Shown here piece after piece: positions 8,595-17,510 of a stretch of DNA of 64,000 bases (the first letter of the stretch is position 1; each line of letters opens with the position of its first letter). The notes under the pieces are model-generated. The model was given only the letters and a program-made list of their open reading frames with translations. It made no database searches and was not told where the DNA came from. Location of the stretch: assembly GCA_934045075.1 (NCBI GenBank), contig OW203727.1, positions 20,226,811 through 20,290,810 of the forward strand. Reading direction: 5' to 3'. Made by a program: the position numbers and the translations under genes. Origin of the DNA: Yponomeuta sedellus. Taxonomy: Eukaryota; Arthropoda; Insecta; Lepidoptera; Yponomeutidae.

Positions 8595-8740
8595 CAGGCC
8601 TTCTCTCAAAAACGGGCTTTTAATCACTACGCGTGTCCACCAAGGATTGGCAATTTTAAGCGCTGAGTTAGTTGAACATCTCAAAAACTCAGCTTTCCTC
8701 ACGATGATTCCCTCCACGGTTGTTAGGTGTGCATGGTTTG
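8595..8740 (-). mobile_element. SINE family C, internal fragment
   Basis: On the minus strand it shows the family C body: a GTGAGGAAA-type start, the paired GAG...CTC block before GCGCTTAAAATTGCCAATCC, and the region that in the fuller copy at 62858-63130 leads into CACGCG. The tRNA head is missing. Divergence from other copies is high. Confidence 0.5.
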
Positions 8741-8849
8741 CATGAAAAGCTAAAATTTACTTAGAAACAATTTATGTAACAGATACATTTTGTTCCATTC
8801 AGCTTTTTGGGGACGTAAACAAACCATTATTGTTTTGCTTTTTCCATCA

Positions 8850-8938
8850 TCATCAACCCATTATGTCCCCACCGAGGGGCACGGGTCTCTTCCCTGAGGA
8901 AGGCCACACTCCACCACGGGGGCCAAGTCCGGATTGGT
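8850..8938 (-). repeat. 3' tail fragment shared by family D
   Basis: It is the complement of the block CTTGGCCCCCGTGGTGGAG ... GACATAATGGGTTGATGATG that forms the 3' end of the 5S-headed SINEs (family D), including the (GAT)n tail. The head is absent, so it may be a truncated family D copy or the partner LINE whose tail D shares. Confidence 0.65.
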
Positions 8939-9042
8939 GATTTATTTCCATAACACGTTATAGGTATATGTTCACGTTAACACGTGACACGTTCAAAATT
9001 AATTCATGTAACACGTTACATGAATGAAATTTTAAACTAAAC

Positions 9043-9227
9043 TAGCTGACCCAGCGAATTTCATACCGCCTAACTGTCGATTCATTATTTTTTTTCTCTC
9101 CGTAAGAACCATCCTCGTACTTCAAGGAATATTCTAAAAAAAGAATTAGCGAAATCGGTTCAGCTGATCTCGAGATTAGCGCTTACCAACACATTCAGCG
9201 ATTCATTTTTATATTATAGATATATTT
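9043..9227 (+). repeat. Dispersed ~185-bp repeat (CTAGCTGACCCAGCGAA type)
   Basis: It matches two adjacent copies at 62350-62722: the same start, the same central block with CTCTCCGTAAGAACCATCCTC, and the same end ATTCATTTTTATATTATAG. No ORF and no promoter box are visible. The class is unresolved (LINE 3' end or SINE-like). Confidence 0.7.
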
Positions 9228-9234
9228 TCTCTCG

Positions 9235-9345
9235 AGGCGTTCACATACCACAGCGCTTGACATTGCCAATCCGCGGTGAGCACGCGTGGTAATTAAACCT
9301 ATTCTCTCTCTCTCTCTCTGAGAGAAATCCGGTGCCCTGCAGTGG
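9235..9345 (+). mobile_element. SINE family C, 3' fragment with a CT run
   Basis: It shares CAGCGCTTGACATTGCCAATC, CCGCGGTGAGCACGCGTGG and CCTGCAGTGGACC with the copy at 62858-63130. A (CT)n run of about 20 bases has grown inside it at 9300-9320. Confidence 0.6.
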
Positions 9346-10040
9346 ACCTATATGTATAGGTTCCTTAAAACTATATGCATGTTCTCTGTGCATTCCCCAA
9401 ACAAAATGCCCATGTCGATGGAAAGCTCCACGACTCGCTTCATGCATGTATGCATGATCAGACGCGCCGTTACTTTGATGCTTTGACTCCGAATTCTAAT
9501 TTTAAATTGAAATGTCAATCCTGCGCGTGAAATGGCCTTTTCAATATCTTACGCTTTCCGGCTTGTGAACGTTTGAGTATGCTAACAGTGTCATTTTTAC
9601 AATGCGAAGAAAGCAGCTGAAATGTCAAGCTTATTTATTTCTTACAGGTCTAGTGTTGGGACCACTGGTATTTCTCCCAATATAAGTTCTAGCATGCTCC
9701 TTTATTCTGATATTTGTTTGGTATACGTAGACAAGATTTCATTTTGTTTTTGTCTGCATTAAACGTATTTATCTCTCTTTTGTCTTATTTGCTATGAAAT
9801 CACACAAACACACTTAACACACTGTGAACGCACTTGCAAGGTTTGCACCACAGACTTTGTTCTAGCTCACAGATCACTCCCAAATAATAATAATAGAGTA
9901 GCTAAGAATAATTAATAACCTAATTAATTAGGCCGCGGACGGACAAATAGATGGACGGACATGGCGAAACTATAAGTGTAGGTACCTTGTTGAGTACGGA
10001 ACCCTAGAACGTAAAATCACATTTCTTCTGACCCATATTA
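9346..10040. other. Unassigned interval with a short dispersed tail
   Basis: No ORF of substance. A block at 9930-10010 (GGACGGACAAATAGATGGAC ... GTACGGAACCCTA) has the look of a LINE 3' end common in insects, but only one copy is present here. Confidence 0.35.
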
Positions 10041-10365
10041 AAATTGTCATCCTATGTACTATATTCTACGTACATCAAAGAAACATCTGTTATTTGTGGT
10101 TTCAACTTGGTTCCCACAGTATAAGTTATTCTTACGCGCCTAACTTGGCCACTCGTATTTGTATATTTGGCAAATATTAGCCATCCATTACTTGGTTTTT
10201 TCACGCATATTTAGCACTGATTTTTTAAAACCGGCATGTATAATAATCATTGACAAATACACGAATATGAGTACCCAAGTGAAGCTCCAGCATTAGGAGT
10301 GATACACCACAAACACATAAATCTATGATCGCGTCGGGGGTAGCCCAGTGGGTAAAACAATTTGA

Positions 10366-10612
10366 CGGCCTCGGTGGCGCAGCGGTTTGGCACGCTGACT
10401 GTAAAACCAAAGGTCTCGGGTTCGATCCCCGGCCGGGTCAAACTAGGAAACAAACTTTTCTAGTTTGTCTCGGGTCTTGGATGTTATCTATGTATTTATT
10501 GTATTCAATCTATCGTCGAGTTAGCACTTATAAAACAGGACATTTAGTTGTACTTAGTATAGGGCTAACGACATCTCTGTAATATGTCCATGAATATTTA
10601 TTTATTATTATT
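10366..10612 (+). mobile_element. SINE family E, tRNA-like head
   Basis: The head at 10366-10440 has box A GGTGGCGCAGCGGTTTGGC and box B GGGTTCGATCCCCGG. A body of ~170 bp follows (TTTCTAGTTTGTCTCGGGTC, then TATAGGGCTAACGA), ending in a TATTTATTATTATT tail. A 5'-truncated second copy lies at 22095-22325. Confidence 0.8.
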
Positions 10613-10945
10613 ATTAATGGACTCGGAAGCGAGAGACCCAGGTTCGATTCCCAGTGTGGTCAACATGCGGCTTAACTTATTTTCAAATTACGTAGATCTG
10701 CGAATTTGGTTGTAGTAATACCACACGCTAACTGTGAAGCAAAACATCGCTTCGTCGGCTCCGGACGTATAGTCTTATCTTAGCTGTGGTCTAGGACGTT
10801 TAAGCTGTCAGAATAATGCAGGTAATGGTATAGGGACTGGGCGAACCAATGCTAAAACAATGTCCACTGGCACTGCAGTGTCGAATGTTTCCTTCACCCA
10901 TTTATTGTGATTGAAGTTGCCACTGGACGTTCGTATAAATCATCA
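10613..10945 (+). mobile_element. SINE family A, diverged copy
   Basis: The tRNA-like head is only partial (box B-like GGTTCGATTCCC at 10641). It is followed by the family A body (ACCACACGCTAACTGTGAAG, GCTGTCAGAATAATG) and its 3' part ending in AAATCATCAG. It directly follows the A/T tail of SINE E, so one SINE probably inserted into the tail of the other. Confidence 0.75.
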
Positions 10946-11417
10946 GACGTTTTTATTCGTACTTCCATTCTTCCTTGCATTCGCATTCCCTTTTCGGACT
11001 TATTCCTTTCATCGTGGCTCCAAAATCTTGCAGAGTGGTTCAAAACGAGAAACATTGAACTCTTCCGAGCCCCAACATCACGGGACAAAATAGAAACAAT
11101 GATGGCCGACCTCCGATAGGAGATGGCACCGAAAGAAGAAAGAAGAGTACCTTCGTCGTCGATCTATACAACTTGTTACGTCTGAAAAGTCGGGTAAGTG
11201 TATCCACTTACCGGGAAATTCTGTTTACTCGAATAAAGTCGTCGGTAATTCAATCAATTACATGACGATGGGGACTGATTGCGGAGCCGCCGACAATAGC
11301 AGCTTTAGGTTTCAGCATGCCAAGAGCAAAAATACAAGGTGACTTTGAATTCGTTTACCGTTTTTAGGGTTGCTGGTATATTATAATTAAATTCTTTAAT
11401 TAATAATAGTAAAAAAT
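10946..11417. other. Unassigned interval, possible LINE tail
   Basis: A short open stretch on the + strand ends near 11119 just before GAAAGAAGAAAGAAGA, which looks like the (GAA)n end of a LINE, but the protein shows no motif I can name. Nothing else is recognisable. Confidence 0.3.
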
Positions 11418-11715
11418 CGTAGCCTAGTCGCTCGTGTAATCACTTAAGCTAAGCAACAGCAGGCGCGGTCAGGGGCAGGATGGGTGATCGTCCCGTGACT
11501 ACCGCTAGTAGCATATTAAGCCGTCGGTGCCAGTTGTCATGTAATAGCAGTCGTTAAGCCGTGTCAGAGGCCTTGTAGGCGGCTTGATAACTTCTGACGT
11601 ATCTTACAATCCTCCACCAACCCGTACTTGGCCCCCGTGGTGGCGAATGGCCTAACCTTCCTGATGCAGGAAGAGACACGTATAGTGGATACGTATCCCC
11701 ACTACACGTTATCGA
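11418..11715 (+). mobile_element. SINE family D (5S rRNA-derived head)
   Basis: The head has the 5S internal promoter order: AAGCTAAGCAAC, then GGCGCGGTCAGG, then GGATGGGTGATCG. A body follows with AACTTCTGACG and the 3' block CTTGGCCCCCGTGGTGG. Compare the better copies at 12812-13158 and 44050-44395. The (GAT)n tail is missing here. Confidence 0.75.
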
Positions 11716-12811
11716 TGACATATTTTCGATGTCGATATCGATGACATATTTTCTCTTATCCTAACCTAATGTTTGATTGGGAAAATTATATTATAAAATT
11801 ATAAAATATACAATTTATGAAACAACTTTACTTTATTAACACTTAAGGATATATTTAACACGGCCATAGATATATTGTCTTTCACTACCAAATCAATTAA
11901 ATCACTCAAAAGTTTAGAATGTGTAAGTGAGATAGAAGTAGAGGTATAGGAGCAGCCTTAAATTCCAAATTCAAAAACCATGCGGTCACACTTAACTGTT
12001 TTTTAACAGCAGTACGCACCAGGACTGTTCCCTATGATAAAGGGTCTGTCGCCATCCGGAAATCGGGATAAGGCGGTTGAAACCTACAAAGCATCCCAAT
12101 TAAACCCTCGTCCGGCGAGTGATGAATTATTTGGCCAGTTGCGAGTGGCTGATACAATATTTAGGACGTACGGAAAATAAAGTGGACTCGAGTTAAAGTT
12201 TGCCCGAGTTTCGTACTAAATTATGGACAAGATACCGGGTGGATATGTGAGGTCCTTAAGAAATTGTAATAGAAAACCTTTGAAATCGTGGCAAAAATAT
12301 CTGCATCTTTATTCATTAGCCAATCAACTCAGTGAAATCACGAAAAAATCCCATCTGTTACATATATTTTTATTCATTAGCCAATCCATTCAGTAAAATC
12401 GCAAAAAAATATCAGCAGCTACATGTTAGTCCACGCGACTGTACCAATAACTTTGTTATTTAAGTTGTCTACATCTGTGAATTTATTGTTCGTTTTCCAC
12501 TCGTTTTTTATGAAACCGAGTGACATCTTGGTGTGCTAGTGACTTTGCGATCACACTATAATTCGGGGCCTTGCCAGATTTTGCCAGAGACGGGACGAAA
12601 GTAGATATTCGAATCTCTATAAAAGTATTACCGACTTGAGTCTCGGTTTTAAGACCATACTCGACAAGCGTATCTTTTGCACATTCTAACATTTTGATTG
12701 ACCGTATTAAAATGACTGAACTTTTGATAAGTGTGGTCGGAGGGCTTGAGAGGTAATACAATTGCGGACATTCAAAACATATACTCTCTTGCTCTCGTGG
12801 CCATGTGTCCC
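11716..12811. other. Unassigned ~1.1-kb interval
   Basis: Two short repeats are visible: a TATCGATGACATATTTTC duplication at 11708-11752, and two ~65-bp tandem units at 12296-12425 sharing TTATTCATTAGCCAATC. A 92-codon open frame (12483-12761, minus strand) has no recognisable domain, no detectable neighbour and no codon signal that I can judge. Confidence 0.4.
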
Positions 12812-13158
12812 AACCGAGGTAGCTCGTGATAGTGGTACCAAGTGATTAGCATCTGTCAGCCACAACGGGCGCAGTCAGGTGCTGGATGGGTGACCGTCCC
12901 GTGACTACCGCCAGTGGCGTTTTTCCGAGCGATTCCGTGCTTCGCAAGGCACGTTAAGCAGTTGGTGCTGGCTGCCGTCGATAGATGGCAGTCGTTAAGG
13001 CATATCAGTGGCCTTAGGGCGGCTTAAAAACTTCTGACAGTAAGACCAGCCACTAGTCTTGCAAGACTCCACCAATCCGGACTTGGCCCCCCTGGTGGAG
13101 TATGGCCCATACCTTCCTTCCGTGCCCCTCGGTAGGGACATAATGGGTTGATGATGAT
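12812..13158 (+). mobile_element. SINE family D (5S-derived), near full length
   Basis: The head at 12812-12915 ends in GGTGCTGGATGGGTGACCG, close to the box C region of 5S rRNA. A middle part follows (TCCGTGCTTCGCAAGGCACG, then AACTTCTGACAGTAAGACC), then the 3' block CAATCCGGACTTGGCCCCC. The end is GACATAATGGGTTGATGATG plus (GAT)n. The structure is head, body and LINE-like tail. Confidence 0.85.
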
Positions 13159-13239
13159 GACAAAGACAGAAACGGTCTTATATAAACATGATTTCATAAA
13201 AGAAAAATACGTAACCGCAGATTATTTAACCTGCCCCTG

Positions 13240-13345
13240 AGGAGTGTTTTTTCCCATGGGAACAAGATATTTTCTCGGGTAAACCGTAGCCTATGTGTTT
13301 ATCTAGGGTGTCCGCTAACCCCATACCAAATTTATTTTAACCCCA
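13240..13345 (+). repeat. Dispersed repeat F, 5' part
   Basis: It shares CCCATGGGAACAAGATATTTT and TAGCCTATGTGTTTA with fuller copies at 50208-50408 and 51500-51712. The segment CCCCATACCAAATTTAT is duplicated at its end. Confidence 0.65.
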
Positions 13346-13400
13346 TACCAAATTTATATATCTATAAATATAACCTCCTCCTTTTTTGAAGTCGGTTAAA

Positions 13401-13970
13401 AACATGCATAATTTTACGCTAACACTTATTTAATTATTATTTTACTAACACTCATTCGATTATTATTTCGCCTAACACTCATTTAATTATTATTATGATT
13501 ATAATAAAGATTTGGCCACTTGGGATGTTTCTAGGGACTACCCCGATTAAGAACCAGTGACGTAGATTGTAGTAGCCAACGAACATGTTAGGAAAAAACA
13601 TCATCTAAACCGGCCTTAGTCATCAATAACTGACATCGACTAGCAAAGAATGTATATAAATAAACAATTGTTTGATCTATCTATAAATAAAACATGCATA
13701 ATTTTACGACTAACACTTATTTAATTATTATTTAGACTAACACTCATTCAATTATTATTTCGACTAACACTCATTTAGTAATTATTATGATTATAATAAA
13801 GATTTTGCGGACCACTTGGAATGTTTCTAGGGACTACTCCGGTTAAGAATCAGTAACGTAGATGTAAGCCAAAGTAAGCTACGAAAATGTTAGGAAAAAA
13901 CATCATCTAAACGGGCCTTAGTCATCAATAACTGACATCGACTAGCAAAGCTAATAGCAAAAGCAAACAG
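13401..13970. repeat. Two-copy tandem duplication, ~290-bp period
   Basis: AACATGCATAATTTTACG starts both copies (13401 and 13691). Each then has short internal repeats of TAACACTCATT and ATTATTATT, then AATGTTTCTAGGGACTAC, and ends with CTGACATCGACTAGCAAAG. Copies differ at scattered sites, so the duplication is not very recent. Confidence 0.85.
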
Positions 13971-14149
13971 GTCCGCCGCAAACAAACCTCATCATAGCAC
14001 ACAAGTAGTTCCGAACAAACATTAAATACCTAATGGAAGAAAGAGACATATAACTCGCCGTAAATAATGTCTCCATGGTATACCAGTAAATATGGTATTC
14101 TCTAGACGCGATTCAATTAAAATAACACTTAAACGACAATACCAGTAAT

Positions 14150-14275
14150 CTGACTGAAGCGCCCGTGGCGTGGTCAAACCTAGTGATTGGGATCAATCAC
14201 TTCAGTTAAGCAACAACATGCGCGGTCAGGTACAGGATAGGTGACCGTCCTGTGACTACCGCTAGTGGCTTTTGT
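14150..14275 (+). mobile_element. SINE family D, head only
   Basis: This is a 5S-like head: CAGTTAAGCAACAACATGCG, GGTCAGGTACAGGATAGGTG, ACCGTCCTGTGACTACCGC. The body and tail are absent, so the copy is 3'-truncated or deleted. Confidence 0.75.
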
Positions 14276-14409
14276 TACATTTTTGAGGTACCAAGCGGTT
14301 ATACTTTTGAGTAACTTATAATAACGTATGACCTTAGAAAACACTTCAAAATTATAAAAATAATATGAACTAATTATACAGTTTAATATAGTAAGTATAG
14401 TGTATAACG

Positions 14410-14530
14410 CCCTCCGACTAGGTGGGATGACGATCTGCGAAAAACTGAAGACAGGGCGCTGTGGCGCTCATTAGGGGAGGGCTATGTTCAGCAGTGGACT
14501 AGTACAGCCTGACAACGATGACGACGAATA
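14410..14530 (+). repeat. LINE 3' end, family T
   Basis: GGCGCTCATTAGGGGAGGGC, TATGTTCAGCAGTGGACTAG and a GATGACGACGA tail match the family T tails at 33285, 35182, 36625, 37735, 42105 and 55111. Only the 3' end of the parent element is present. Confidence 0.7.
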
Positions 14531-14601
14531 TAGTAGGTAGTAATTTTAGGATAGAACGGCTGATTTTTTTGCTATTATTGTAACAATAAACTAATAACTG
14601 C

Positions 14602-14854
14602 CAAAAATCGTTTCGTAGAAGACCCTTTTTTTTCCTAGAATGATACGCGAGGCAATAGTGATCCGCCGACATCCAAATTTTAATAGAGATCGTGGTTGGA
14701 ACATACCGGTAGCATGGGAACCAGTGCTTAAGTGCATGAGACCCCCTTGCTAGAAGTGTGACTGTAGAGTAAAAAATAAATTTAATTAATTAATTTAATT
14801 AAAGTAATTAGTTTATAAATTTACTTTAGTTATAATTTTAACTTCAATTACTAT
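14602..14854 (+). mobile_element. Penelope-like element copy B, left half
   Basis: After the target duplication TAATAACTGC (14592-14601), the end of the GIY-YIG ORF is recognisable from 14617 (AGAATGATACGCGAGGCAAT to the stop at 14751-14753), then the AT-rich 3' UTR. It matches copy A at 1066-1305. It stops at 14854, where another element is inserted; the rest lies at 21763-22001. Confidence 0.85.
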
Positions 14855-14969
14855 CATCTCATGTATTATAATAACTTGCTATTTAGTAGAAAAGATCTAA
14901 AGTAAAACTAAAATAATAACTAAACTAAAATCTAATTAACATAAAGTAATAAAAATAAATACCTATAAT

Positions 14970-16868
14970 TTACAAATAAAACACTTGCCCCAGGTCAGTG
15001 TCCCTCGGCAGGGAGCCCAGAATGCTGGCAACATTCCCCCTTTGGATGGCCAGACTTATTCTCTGGCCGAGGTATGCGCCAGCCCTCCGGTCCCCCGTGG
15101 CGTCGATGAGGCGCGTTGACAGCTCTTTAAAGAGTGAACGCGCCTCGGGGCCCCACGGGCCCAGTGTCTCGACCCCAAACGGCGCAAATATGTATTGGTT
15201 GCCCAATGTTGCATATTTCCGCCGTTTGAGGCCTTCCGCCGCCCCGGCCGCTGAGCCAGCGGCCCTTATACTCTGGGAAACATGGGAAGGTGCTAGTGTG
15301 TCGACGCAGGTTGAGTCCCACACCAACGGCCTCCCATGTTTCCAGGGTATTGACGTCATTCCGTCAGGCCTTTTCCCATCATCTCGGAATTTTCCGAGAT
15401 GATGGGAAAAGGCCTGACGGAGGGTGCCATCATCGAGGTACCAGATGTTTAATTTTGATTTTAAGGAGGTTATTATTTTATTAATAGCCAGGCTGAAGAT
15501 GGCTAGCCCAAGTGGGTCGCCCTGCTGGCAGCCCACAGCAGATTCGAGGGCGTTATCCCTGTATACTAGATTAGAATGGCAGCTGTAGGATTGCCACATG
15601 TAAGGATAAATTTCAGGGATTATTTCTTTTATCTCTGCCAGCATTGCGCCCCTGTCCACCGAGTTGAAGGCGTTCTTTACGTCCACCTTCAGTATCACCT
15701 CACCTCCTTTCTCCTTGATGTAGGTCCGCACAGCGTGCACCGCTGCCTCACATCCTCCTTTTGACCCGAAGCCAAGTTGGGTTGGCTGGAGAATTTTTTG
15801 AAGTTTTGGGAGGATGCCGCGGCAGCAGAGCTTTGACGCTATGCGGCGTATCGTCAACCCCACCGCTACTGGGCGAATCCCTCCGTCTTTTTTCTTTAAG
15901 GCACATAGGTTCGCCCCGTATAGCAGCGGGGTCACCTCTGGGTTAACCCTTCCAGCCAGCATCTGGTTAACAAGGGCCGTGAGGCGGTTCAGCAGTGTCT
16001 CACCTGCCTGGCCGGTCACGCCGCAGAGGAGGTCTTTGAGGTGTTGAGGGCTAAGACCATCCAGGCCACTTGCTGAACCATTCTTAAATGACATCACGGC
16101 CCCTAGGACGTCTTTTCCAATGACTTCTAGATGTTCGCCATCGGACTGTGGAGCTGGTGGAAGGCAAAGAGAATCAAGGGGAGAGGGGTGTTTATTTCTA
16201 AGGGCCGACAGAACTTCGGGCGAGTCAGGTGCGATCGTGTCGCATGAGAAGAGGAGTTGAGCAGCTCCCTTCAGGTCACCGTCGTTGACTTTTGTTTCAA
16301 CTCGTTTGTATTTATTACTGTTATGGAAGTTGTTGATGGGTTGGAGATTTTGTATGGGTTGATGGATATCCGTGCAGTTCTCTTTTATTAGGGCTGTGAG
16401 TGATGTTTTTTTTCTTTTATTGTTATTTATGTGTAAAGTTTCGTACGGAAACCTGAATAAGGCCTCCCAGGCGCCTTGGGTGTTATATTTTGTGATGGAA
16501 TCTATAGTTCGGGAGAGTTCTTCCGCGACGCTCGTACGGGCGCCGCGTGGAATGCGCTTGACAACCGGGCAACATCGTTTCAAGTTTCCCAGAATTTTCC
16601 AAAGTGGATCGCCTTGATCATTCTGCGACTGGCTGTCGATTGCCCGGCCATCAAGCGGAGTGTCATGAGAGGTGGTCTGATTGTCTGTTGGTCTGGTTTT
16701 GTGGGTTTTTCCAATGTGAATATTGAGGCCCTTATTGTTTTTGAAAAGGCGTACCTGGGGGCAGTAAGGACACTGTGCAAACCCTCCATCATTACTGGTC
16801 ACAGGTGTGGGAGCTACATCCGAGGGTTGCGACATACGGTTTCTAACTCGATTGATGACTAAAAACAC
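14970..16868 (-). CDS. C2H2 - reverse transcriptase (LDDG) - nuclease-like protein, deleted in the middle
   Basis: This open frame is 632 residues long. It starts with a C2H2 finger (CPYCPQVRLFKN ... HIGKTH, residues ~33-57). The reverse transcriptase has GLDGLSPQHLKDLL, ANLCALKKKDGGIRPVAVGL, TQLGFGSKGGCEAAVHAV, LKVDVKNAFNSVDR, GCQQGDPLGLAIFSLAI and WYLDDGTL (~residue 478), that is LDDG in place of YADD. Right after it comes a 60-bp perfect palindrome, then RPDGMTSIPWKHGRPLVWDS, which resembles a PD-(D/E)XK-type core, and a conserved tail (GVETLGPWGPEARSLF). The thumb region seems to be missing. I recognise this architecture as that of an animal reverse-transcriptase element with an N-terminal finger but cannot name its clade. 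The frame survives the deletion. Confidence 0.7.
   Translation of the reverse strand: MFLVINRVRNRMSQPSDVAPTPVTSNDGGFAQCPYCPQVRLFKNNKGLNIHIGKTHKTRPTDNQTTSHDTPLDGRAIDSQSQNDQGDPLWKILGNLKRCCPVVKRIPRGARTSVAEELSRTIDSITKYNTQGAWEALFRFPYETLHINNNKRKKTSLTALIKENCTDIHQPIQNLQPINNFHNSNKYKRVETKVNDGDLKGAAQLLFSCDTIAPDSPEVLSALRNKHPSPLDSLCLPPAPQSDGEHLEVIGKDVLGAVMSFKNGSASGLDGLSPQHLKDLLCGVTGQAGETLLNRLTALVNQMLAGRVNPEVTPLLYGANLCALKKKDGGIRPVAVGLTIRRIASKLCCRGILPKLQKILQPTQLGFGSKGGCEAAVHAVRTYIKEKGGEVILKVDVKNAFNSVDRGAMLAEIKEIIPEIYPYMWQSYSCHSNLVYRDNALESAVGCQQGDPLGLAIFSLAINKIITSLKSKLNIWYLDDGTLRQAFSHHLGKFRDDGKRPDGMTSIPWKHGRPLVWDSTCVDTLAPSHVSQSIRAAGSAAGAAEGLKRRKYATLGNQYIFAPFGVETLGPWGPEARSLFKELSTRLIDATGDRRAGAYLGQRISLAIQRGNVASILGSLPRDTDLGQVFYL
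15361..15420. repeat. 60-bp perfect palindrome inside the RT ORF
   Basis: Arms of 29 bp (15361-15389 and 15392-15420) with a 2-base centre. It sits exactly where the reading passes from the LDDG motif to the nuclease-like part. The inverted copy adds the residues RQAFSHHLGK to the protein. Confidence 0.95.
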
Positions 16869-17264
16869 TTAACTATATACATACATCTAAAAAAACAGTA
16901 ATTTAAAAATCACTTGGTCCAATTCTCGTCGTTATTCTTGGGAATTACATCTTTTAAGAACTTATTTCACAGATTTGTTATTCACTTTTCTTTTAATGTT
17001 TATTAATAAATTTTGTATACTAATATTGAAGTGGTTATTTTCACAGATTAAAAAAGGCAAAGTCAATTATGGGCAGGTACCTACTCCCTTCCATTGGCCT
17101 GTCGTCCTGTCATTCTTGGTAGAAGGGAGAGAAGTGTTGGAACGTCAAAATAAATGGCCGTCAGATGATTGTGGGGCTGTCGCTTCTTAGACAAAACAAC
17201 TTATTGTGCTCAAATCCCGCCTTGGTCGCCCAAACGAGCACTTGATCAGCAGCTTGGCCCTTAG

Positions 17265-17416
17265 TGTGAAGATATGTAATCTGTGCATTACTTGTCTCTG
17301 TTTTGTATCATGGCCGGTGATGTACGCGTTGCGATAAAGTTTATTGAATAAAAGAATATTTCGATTTAGTCAGCTAGTCCTTTATTATTATTTCCACTGC
17401 AAGTCAAGTTCTCATA
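17265..17416 (+). repeat. Copia 5' LTR
   Basis: 152 bp, starting TGTGAAGATATG and ending AAGTTCTCATA. An AATAAA polyadenylation-type signal lies in TTGAATAAAAGAA near 17345. It should hold the promoter for the genomic RNA. Confidence 0.93.
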
Positions 17417-17430
17417 GGTTATGGGCTAAA
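17417..17430 (+). promoter_or_regulatory. Copia primer binding site
   Basis: GGTTATGGGC directly follows the 5' LTR. The same start is known for Drosophila copia, where an internal part of initiator tRNA-Met primes minus-strand synthesis. Confidence 0.7.
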
Positions 17431-17510
17431 ACGCCTTATAGAAATAGGGATTAGCATAGGGAAAGTAAGTAAAGTAAAGTTTACGTCACGCGCGCCGTTC
17501 ATACTAAAAA

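Noticed and set aside
10907..11119. Transposase fragment (70 codons)
   Set aside because: The first half overlaps the 3' end of a SINE A copy and the rest has no transposase motif.
12483..12761. Host gene of 92 codons on the minus strand
   Set aside because: No domain, no splice pattern, no conserved neighbour; length is within what AT-rich DNA gives by chance.
12812..12915. A 5S rRNA gene
   Set aside because: Only the internal promoter half is recognisable; the 5' third of 5S rRNA is not conserved and the block is followed by a SINE body and LINE-like tail.
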